Shown here piece by piece: positions 62,608 through 64,000 of a DNA stretch of 64,000 nt (the first letter of the stretch is position 1; the number at the start of each line of letters is the position of its first letter). Origin of the DNA: Ceratopteris richardii (lineage: Eukaryota > Streptophyta > Polypodiopsida > Polypodiales > Pteridaceae); contig CM035439.1 in assembly GCA_020310875.1 (NCBI GenBank), positions 142,174,139 to 142,238,138 of the forward strand, given 5' to 3'. The notes beneath the pieces were generated by a model. That model did no database searches and had not been told where the DNA came from. It saw only the letters and a list, made by a program, of their open reading frames with translations. The position numbers and the translations under genes were made by a program.

Positions 62608-64000
62608 TCTATGAATTTAAAGATCTTGATATCCCAAGCAAAGTGACCTACCTAGATAATACTTCAGAAAGGGTCTTTGTGGTATCCAAGCATGGTAGGC
62701 ATGCCTACACTTGGAAGGTTGAATCTATTTTTTCCCAACCATGATTCAATGTATCTTCTGGTCACCAAGGAGCTGGAACATCTCAAGCTCATGGAACTCA
62801 GAGAGATTGGAGTAGAGATAGACCCAATGTAAGCTTTGCTAACCCACTGGGAAGAGAAAGAACGAGAATGGAGACAGATAGAATGGAAAATGTGAGACAT
62901 AGAGACCTGAGGAATCAAAGAAATGCAGATGAATTCCCTCTGCTACGCCTAGAGAACACACTAGGACCTTGAGGCCTACACAATTGGTTAAGTCCATGAA
63001 GAATTGCTTCGATGGCACAGGAGACCTGTATGACCATGTGGCAGAATTTAGAAAAGTTTTGAGAGCTCAACAAGTTGAAGACATGTTCACTCAATACAAT
63101 GCTTTTGGCCTAACTCTCAAGAACACCACATTGACTTGGTTTCAACCGCTTCACCAAGGTCAGTTTAGAAATATAGATCAACTTCTCGAAGCATTCATCA
63201 CTGAGTTTTCTAAGAGCGATATTAGGCATGACACATTCTCCTTGATATACAGCTTCAAACAAACACCTCAAGAGACAATGAGGCTCACGGGAAGGAGGTT
63301 TAGATAATACATAGAGAGATGCCTTGTTTCATAGTTACCCACCCCTGCCAAACAAATGACCTTATTTCCAGATGGATTGTTAAGTACCAAACTAAGATCG
63401 TATGTGTACTTCAAGGACCCTAGATCTATAGAAGAGTGTGTATGCATGTGCATAGAAATCGGGGATAATCTAGGGGAGGAATTAGAGCTTTTAAAGATCT
63501 ATAAAGATTCAGATAGTTCTACTAGCCTTGCTTCCAAACAATCAACATTGATTGAGGATCTGGCAGAGAAGGTAGCTCAGAAATTAGGAGTCTCTAGCAA
63601 GTAGATTCCTAGATTTGCCCCAGGAAATTGATGCTACACCTGTGGAGGAGACCATATGGCTAATGTGTGCCCTATCATGGCTCAATCCCAAGTGAACCCT
63701 AACAACGAATACATCACCATAGAAAGGAGATATACCAACCACATTGCACAAGATTTTCCATATAATAAACAAGCTATTAGACAAAATTATCCTTGATTAT
63801 ATCCATAGCAAGGAAAATACGAGAATTAGTACCCACAACAGTAGTATGGTAGACCCCAACAACCCTATCAACCACCCCATCAAGGGTAGCAAAGGCCTCA
63901 ACCAGTTCTAGCACAGCAACCCCCTCCTCGAGTCAATGTGATTCCAGTGAAGTATGCAGTTGTCGAAGAAAATTTGAATAGAGCCTTAATGCCACTAACA
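62608..64000 (+). pseudogene. G5: gag after the C8 insertion, runs off the window
   Basis: The first five bases are the TCTAT duplication. The frame resumes (YEFKDLDIPSKVTYLDNTSE), then a stop near 62745. The Gag core 62969-63307 (KNCFDGTGDLYDHVAEFRKV; LTLKNTTLTWFQPL; HDTFSLIYSFKQTPQETM) matches G6 Gag. A TAA follows at about 63305, then 63356-63604 (LLSTKLRSYVYFKDPRSIEE). The knuckle CYTCGGDHMANVC at 63631-63669 has the same C-x2-C-x3-H-x4-C spacing as G6. A proline/glutamine-rich linker runs to the window end. Multiple stops show that it is a pseudogene. Confidence 0.85.

Larger units (their letters stand above)
32761..64000 (+). mobile_element. G5: Ty3 element interrupted by C7 and C8
   Basis: G5 is pieced together from flanking sequence: 5' LTR 32761-33311, decayed primer site 33312-33340, leader 33341-33664 and 41342-42579, gag 42580-43508 and 62613-64000. 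C7 splits the leader with a TGCAT duplication, and C8 splits gag with a TCTAT duplication, so both sides belong together. Reading across the C8 site is continuous (GALTIYEFKDLDIPSKVTYL). The element runs off the window end. It is the same family as G6 but older, with several stops. Confidence 0.85.

Noticed and set aside
1-64000. Host genes, bacterial-type defence or biosynthetic systems
   Set aside because: Every long frame with recognisable motifs is gag, protease, RT, RNase H or integrase, and the remaining sequence is LTR, leader, UTR or unassigned decay.

Overview
The window is a stretch of plant nuclear DNA made almost entirely of LTR retrotransposons. Two superfamilies are present: Ty1/copia (tRNA-iMet primer sites, gag-PR-INT-RT-RH order) and Ty3/gypsy (gag-PR-RT-RH-INT order; the intact copy has the plant-type tRNA-Asp primer site). 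I found no host gene, tRNA, rRNA, CRISPR array or prokaryotic system. AT-rich sequence, deep nesting, many decayed copies and LTR ends changed from TG to TA fit a large, methylated, repeat-rich vascular-plant genome (conifer- or fern-like is possible). The species cannot be fixed from this sequence. Names used below: C = copia, G = gypsy.

Left part (1-21.8 kb), a mosaic of old copies: C0 LTR and RNase H fragment (1-885, -); G1, a decayed full-length Ty3 coding region (1858-6886, +); C1 RT fragment (6887-7370, -); a 141-bp unidentified insert; C2 (7512-11419, -) with primer site and 5' LTR, inserted in C3 (11420-12710, -); G2, a chromodomain Ty3 pol with PPT and part of its 3' LTR (12711-15328, -); an isolated copia LTR piece (15329-16062, +); G3, a Ty3 integrase followed by a decayed coiled-coil reading frame (16063-19090, +); G4, the 3' end of a Ty3 element of the same family as G6 (19094-21822, +).

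Middle (21.8-32.8 kb): C4 is a damaged copia element (-). Inside it sits C5 (22465-28932, -), a complete copia element with a 1390-codon polyprotein, 1033-bp LTRs differing at about 4 positions by eye, and a CTCCA target duplication. Then follow a Ty3 3' end with PPT and LTR (30759-31722, +, possibly the rest of G4) and C6, a copia gag/protease fragment (31723-32730, -).

Right part (32.8-64 kb) is one nested set. G5 (+) starts at its 5' LTR at 32761 and runs off the window end. Its leader is split by C7 (33665-41336, -, TSD TGCAT), whose 3' LTR holds a solo LTR (34013-35067, TSD AGCCA). Its gag is split by C8 (43509-62607, +, TSD TCTAT), whose own gag is split by G6 (45366-58032, -, TSD ACCTG). 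G6 has two 632-bp LTRs that look identical, an intact tRNA-Asp primer site, a PPT and one open 2867-codon polyprotein. It is the youngest and probably still competent.

The most unusual biology is in the G4/G5/G6 family. The polyprotein carries a second aspartic-protease-like domain after integrase, two H2C2 zinc domains before the integrase core where G1 has one, and a tail of repeated IWVPK-like motifs. The long 5' leader holds dense CGAT/TATCGCGATA palindromic arrays, with different repeat units in G5 and G6 but at the same place. The long 3' UTR contains a duplicated block conserved between G4 and G6.
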